In this document: piece by piece, positions 6,159-8,241 of the stretch
Numbering within the stretch: position 1 is the first letter of the stretch
How the letters are laid out: each line of letters begins with the position of its first letter
Origin: Lentisphaerota bacterium
GTDB lineage: Bacteria > Verrucomicrobiota > Lentisphaeria > Oligosphaerales > Oligosphaeraceae
Direction: 5' to 3'
Length of the DNA: 8,241 nt
Assembly: GCA_012799755.1 (NCBI GenBank)
Contig: JAAZKQ010000229.1
Location: 1 to 8,241, forward strand
The notes under the pieces: model-generated
What the model was told of the DNA's origin: nothing
Databases searched by the model: none
Seen by the model: the letters and a program-made list of their open reading frames with translations, nothing else
Program-made: the position numbers and the translations under genes

Positions 6159-6950
6159 TCACTCGATCATGCTGTCAATGGCGCCGTCAATGGACTGGCC
6201 GCCGTCAATGACGAAGGTCTGGCCGGTAATGAAGCGCGATTTTTCATCGTCGGCCAAAAAGAGCATCATCGGCGTGATATCCGAGGTCTGGCCCAGGAAT
6301 CCCAGCGGAATCTTGCGCAGGTAGGCCTTCATATCCTCTTCGGTATAGCGATTGGAGAGCTTGGTGAGGATGAATCCCGGCGCAATGCAGTTGACATTGA
6401 TGCCGTACTTGGCCACTTCCACGCCGAGCGCCTTGGTGAACATGTTAAGCCCCGCCTTGGCCGGCGAATAGGGCAGCATCTTGCGCCGCACCCAAGTGAC
6501 CTGACTGTGAATGGAACTGACGTTGATGATTTTCCCCCGCGTTTTCCGCTCAATCATGTCCCGCACCGCAATCCGCGAGCAGTAGGCCGCCGCATTGAGA
6601 TTCAAGTCCACCTGGTTATTCCAGTAGGACACCGGCATGTCAATGAAGCCGCCCTCGGGAATCTTCAGCGCGCCGCCAGCGTTGTTGATCAACACATCAA
6701 TGCGCCCGAAGCGCGCAATGAAGCCACGCACCATCCGTTCGCAGGCGTCGGGATCGCTGACGTCGGCGCCGAAAATTTCCACGTCCGCGCCTATTTCGCG
6801 CACTTGCGCCGCCGTTTTTTCCGCGCCCTCGGGGTCCTTGTTGTAATTGACGCCGATGGCGCAGCCCTCACGCGCAAAAGCCAGCGCCGTCGCCGCGCCA
6901 ATGCCGTGTGACGACCCCGTAATCAATACTGTCTTGCCTGCAACTGACAT
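6159..6950 (-). CDS. SDR family oxidoreductase, glucose 1-dehydrogenase-like
   Basis: A 263-residue classical short-chain dehydrogenase. The NAD(P)-binding TGSSHGIG lies at 11-18, 'NNAG' at 89-92, a structural Asn at 117, 'INVSSIHS' at 142-149, and the catalytic YxxxK as Tyr161/Lys165 ('YSPAKAG'). 'IAPGFI' follows near 190, and 'FITGQTFVIDGGQS' near 240-253 is the typical C-terminal cofactor and tetramer segment. The 'SSIH' active-site stretch and 'IPLGFLGQTSDI' resemble Bacillus-type glucose 1-dehydrogenases ('SSVH', 'IPMGYIGEPEEI'), which oxidise an aldose at C1 to the lactone. Two extra residues seem to separate the catalytic Ser from Tyr compared with those enzymes. A role as aldose 1-dehydrogenase fits the neighbouring lactonase-type hydrolase and dehydratase but is inferred; other polyol or keto-sugar substrates are possible. 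AAGGAG at 6958-6963 is seven bases before the ATG. It lies 78 bases downstream of the MBL gene and 54 bases upstream of the IlvD/Edd start. Confidence 0.92.
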   Translation of the reverse strand: MSVAGKTVLITGSSHGIGAATALAFAREGCAIGVNYNKDPEGAEKTAAQVREIGADVEIFGADVSDPDACERMVRGFIARFGRIDVLINNAGGALKIPEGGFIDMPVSYWNNQVDLNLNAAAYCSRIAVRDMIERKTRGKIINVSSIHSQVTWVRRKMLPYSPAKAGLNMFTKALGVEVAKYGINVNCIAPGFILTKLSNRYTEEDMKAYLRKIPLGFLGQTSDITPMMLFLADDEKSRFITGQTFVIDGGQSIDGAIDSMIE

Positions 6951-7028
6951 CGCTCTGCTCCTTCATCTTGCTGTCTGTCGTTGGAAAAACACTATTCACG
7001 TTATCAAACCGAAAATCGGCGATTGCCT

Positions 7029-7919
7029 TCAGTAGCTGACGCCCATCGCCCGCAAATGCTCGCGCACCGTATACATGGTCAGAAATAAATACTCCGGCAA
7101 CTGATTGCCGCGTGACGTAATCAGCCGCCGCGCCAACTCAGGCAGGTCCCGCACTCCCTCGCCATACCACGCGGCGACTCGCCGGCCATTTTCGGCCACG
7201 ATGGCCAGATTGTCCGCCAAAAACGTCCGCACCTGCGCCGCGCCTTCAACCACCGGCTCTTCCCAGGGCAGATAGGGATGGCCCATCACGACCCGCTCAA
7301 TCTTTTCATTCTGCAACCGCTCAATGCTGCGCACATAGCCCGGCAGGTCCATGTAGAGCGCGCAACCCTGCGACTTGGTGCCGTTGCCCTGCAGGGAATC
7401 GCCTGTCAGCAGAGTGCCGCCGGCTTCGTCCAAGTAACACACGGAATCGCTGTCGTGCCCCGGACAATGCAGCAAGCGCAGGCCATCCAAGCTCTCGCCG
7501 TCCTGCATCACCACGTCTGCTTCGATTCCCAGCAACACCGCCGCCGGCGGTGAACTGTGCGCCGGAAAGGCCGCCCGAATCAGCTTGTTGTAACGCAAGG
7601 GATCGCGCAGCTTCGCCACCGAACCGGCATAGGACACGCAACGCCGCAGCCCCAGCTCACGCAAGCGATAATGACCGCCAACGTGGTCGCCATGCGTGTG
7701 CGTGTGCAACAACGCCGTCACGGTGCTTGGCGTCAAACCCAGCTCAGCCAAGGCCGGCACCAGGCAATTGTCAACTCCCTCCGCACTGGCGGCGCTGTCA
7801 AGCAAATAGGCGCGCTCACCACGCCGAACCAAATAGACTCCACTCCAAGTACTTGAAAACGGCACCCGCAATAGATAAATGCCGGGGCCGACCTTCTCAA
7901 AATGAACAGCTGCTGACAT
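7029..7919 (-). CDS. MBL-fold metallo-hydrolase (candidate lactonase)
   Basis: A 296-residue metallo-beta-lactamase-fold hydrolase with a complete binuclear metal site: His74, His76, Asp78 and His79 in 'HTHTHGDHVGG' (72-82), His155 in 'CPGHDSDS' (152-159), Asp174 in 'LLTGDSLQG' (170-178) and His214 in 'VMGHPYLPW' (211-219). Residues 10-40 form the usual first strands ('GIYLLRVPF', 'GVYLVRRGERAYLLDS'). The fold includes lactonases, glyoxalase II and other hydrolases. Next to a sugar dehydrogenase and an aldonic-acid-type dehydratase, a sugar lactonase is the most economical guess, but not shown. The open frame reaches 8108; those 63 extra residues are translated from a 9-bp tandem repeat (Ser/Thr-rich) and spacer. 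I chose ATG 7917-7919 because GAGGAG (7929-7934) lies nine bases upstream and family similarity begins there. It appears to be the first gene of the operon. No signal peptide from this start. Confidence 0.9.
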   Translation of the reverse strand: MSAAVHFEKVGPGIYLLRVPFSSTWSGVYLVRRGERAYLLDSAASAEGVDNCLVPALAELGLTPSTVTALLHTHTHGDHVGGHYRLRELGLRRCVSYAGSVAKLRDPLRYNKLIRAAFPAHSSPPAAVLLGIEADVVMQDGESLDGLRLLHCPGHDSDSVCYLDEAGGTLLTGDSLQGNGTKSQGCALYMDLPGYVRSIERLQNEKIERVVMGHPYLPWEEPVVEGAAQVRTFLADNLAIVAENGRRVAAWYGEGVRDLPELARRLITSRGNQLPEYLFLTMYTVREHLRAMGVSY

Positions 7920-7928
7920 TCCAAAGTA

Positions 7929-7934
7929 CTCCTC
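7929..7934 (-). promoter_or_regulatory. Ribosome binding site deciding the MBL hydrolase start
   Basis: GAGGAG on the minus strand, nine bases before the ATG at 7917-7919. It supports a start inside the longer open frame, whose N-terminal part is translated repeat DNA. Confidence 0.7.
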
Positions 7935-7990
7935 TGTGCCGAGCGTGGCCGGCAGTCTATCACATCCGACGCAAAACAGGCTTACTGTAC

Positions 7991-8023
7991 ACGCCAAGAA
8001 GGCGTTGCCAATAGCCAAACGCC
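7991..8023. other. Overlapping alternative stems in the operon leader
   Basis: GGCGTT (8001-8006) can pair with AACGCC (8018-8023, 11-base loop), while GGCGT (8001-8005) can instead pair with ACGCC (7991-7995, 5-base loop). The two stems exclude each other. They lie about 70-105 bases upstream of the MBL start. Short stems like these arise by chance in GC-rich DNA, so support is weak. Confidence 0.25.
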
Positions 8024-8038
8024 CAAAAACACGGGGCT

Positions 8039-8106
8039 GTGGACTGGTGGACAGGGTGGACTCGGTGGACACGGTGGACAGAGTGGACAGGGTGGACTCG
8101 GTGGAC
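8039..8106. repeat. 9-bp tandem array of GTGGAC units (8 copies)
   Basis: GTGGAC begins at 8039, 8047, 8056, 8065, 8074, 8083, 8092 and 8101: a 9-base period with one 8-base step. The three bases between units vary (tcg, acg, aga, agg). The array has no spacers of CRISPR size. On the minus strand it would read as Ser/Thr-rich peptide, which accounts for the false N-terminal extension of the MBL frame. Confidence 0.9.
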
Positions 8107-8108
8107 AA

Positions 8109-8144
8109 GCACCTGTTTCCTGTCCGTTTTGCGGAACCAGGTGC
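8109..8144. repeat. Hairpin between the 9-bp array and REP-like core, copy 2
   Basis: GCACCTG (8109-8115) pairs with CAGGTGC (8138-8144), and inside one mismatch TTCC (8117-8120) pairs with GGAA (8133-8136), around a 12-base loop. The matching stretch of copy 1 (about 1321-1365) does not keep this hairpin. Confidence 0.55.
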
Positions 8145-8202
8145 GCCTGTTTCCCGGCCGTGCTGCGGGCTTGTAGCCCGCAGCGTGACATGACTCCGCT
8201 AA
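8143..8202 (-). repeat. REP-like palindromic repeat core, copy 2 (inverted)
   Basis: Reverse-complement copy of 1264-1323. Its stem is perfect: GCTGCGGGCT (8162-8171), loop TGT, AGCCCGCAGC (8175-8184). At the site where copy 1 has a T·G pair, this copy has T-A, so the hairpin is kept. Its tandem array (8039-8106) lies on the same side of the core as in copy 1, facing the operon. Confidence 0.85.
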
Positions 8203-8241
8203 CAGCACCAGTCACCGAACAACCCAAACCAAGCTCTACCG

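Larger units (their letters stand above)
7920..8241. other. Gene-free leader upstream of the operon, with repeats
   Basis: No convincing gene. It contains the MBL Shine-Dalgarno site, overlapping small inverted repeats (7991-8023), an eight-unit 9-bp array (8039-8106), a 12-bp stem hairpin (8109-8144) and a REP-like core (8143-8202) inverted relative to the one at 1264-1323. The operon promoter should lie here, but no -35/-10 pair is good enough to call. Nothing recognisable was seen in 8203-8241. Confidence 0.7.

Noticed and set aside
5937..6911. Plus-strand open frame of 324 codons across the SDR gene
   Set aside because: It is a shadow of the SDR and the start of the IlvD/Edd gene, both of which have complete catalytic motifs and ribosome binding sites.
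6951..7028. Promoter or operator between the MBL and SDR genes
   Set aside because: A short CCGA/TCGG stem and AT-rich bases are present, but no convincing -35/-10 pair or symmetrical operator; the gap suits an operon.
7960..8000. Lipoprotein signal 'LFCVGC' in the extended MBL frame
   Set aside because: It lies upstream of the ribosome-binding-site-supported start, in the middle of repeat-derived and spacer sequence.
8039..8106. Possible CRISPR array
   Set aside because: Repeat units are 6 fixed bases with 3-base linkers; no repeat/spacer sizes of CRISPR type and no cas genes.

Overview
The window holds six protein genes, all on the minus strand, plus two repeat-rich spacers. DNA is GC-rich by eye and every gene has a good Shine-Dalgarno site. 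Several things together suggest a carbohydrate-degrading member of the PVC bacteria (Lentisphaerota, Kiritimatiellota, Verrucomicrobiota or Planctomycetota): a DUF1080 (3-keto-disaccharide hydrolase) protein, a CBM9-like domain, a beta-propeller glycosidase, and dispersed hairpin-plus-'GTCCA' repeats. This assignment is inference. No rRNA, tRNA or phylogenetic marker is present.

Layout in transcription order, from high to low coordinates. A repeat-bearing leader (7920-8241) precedes a metallo-beta-lactamase-fold hydrolase (7029-7919). Then come a glucose-dehydrogenase-like SDR (6159-6950), an IlvD/Edd dehydratase (4428-6104), a fumarate-reductase-like flavoprotein fused to a CBM9-like domain (2352-4424), and a DUF1080 protein (1526-2278). 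Gaps between these five genes are 78, 54, 3 and 73 bases, so they look like one operon. A 347-base spacer follows, packed with hairpins, a 9-bp tandem array and a REP-like core. The last gene is a five-bladed beta-propeller glycosidase (135-1178), which could be read separately. No transporter, regulator or transposase gene is present.

SDR, MBL-fold hydrolase and IlvD/Edd protein are the enzyme types of a non-phosphorylative aldonic-acid route: sugar 1-dehydrogenase, lactonase, then sugar-acid dehydratase giving a 2-keto-3-deoxy acid. The glycosidase and DUF1080 protein would release sugars from a glycoside or 3-keto-glycoside. The flavoprotein may oxidise a sugar or derivative; its dicarboxylate-binding motif is altered. 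None of the six proteins has a visible signal peptide, so the scheme would be cytosolic. The enzyme families are visible in the sequence; the pathway and substrate are inference.

The two most unusual things are the flavoprotein/CBM9 fusion and a pair of REP-like repeat units. The units lie in opposite orientation on either side of the five-gene operon, with about 54 of 60 core bases identical and each carrying a 9-bp tandem array facing inward.
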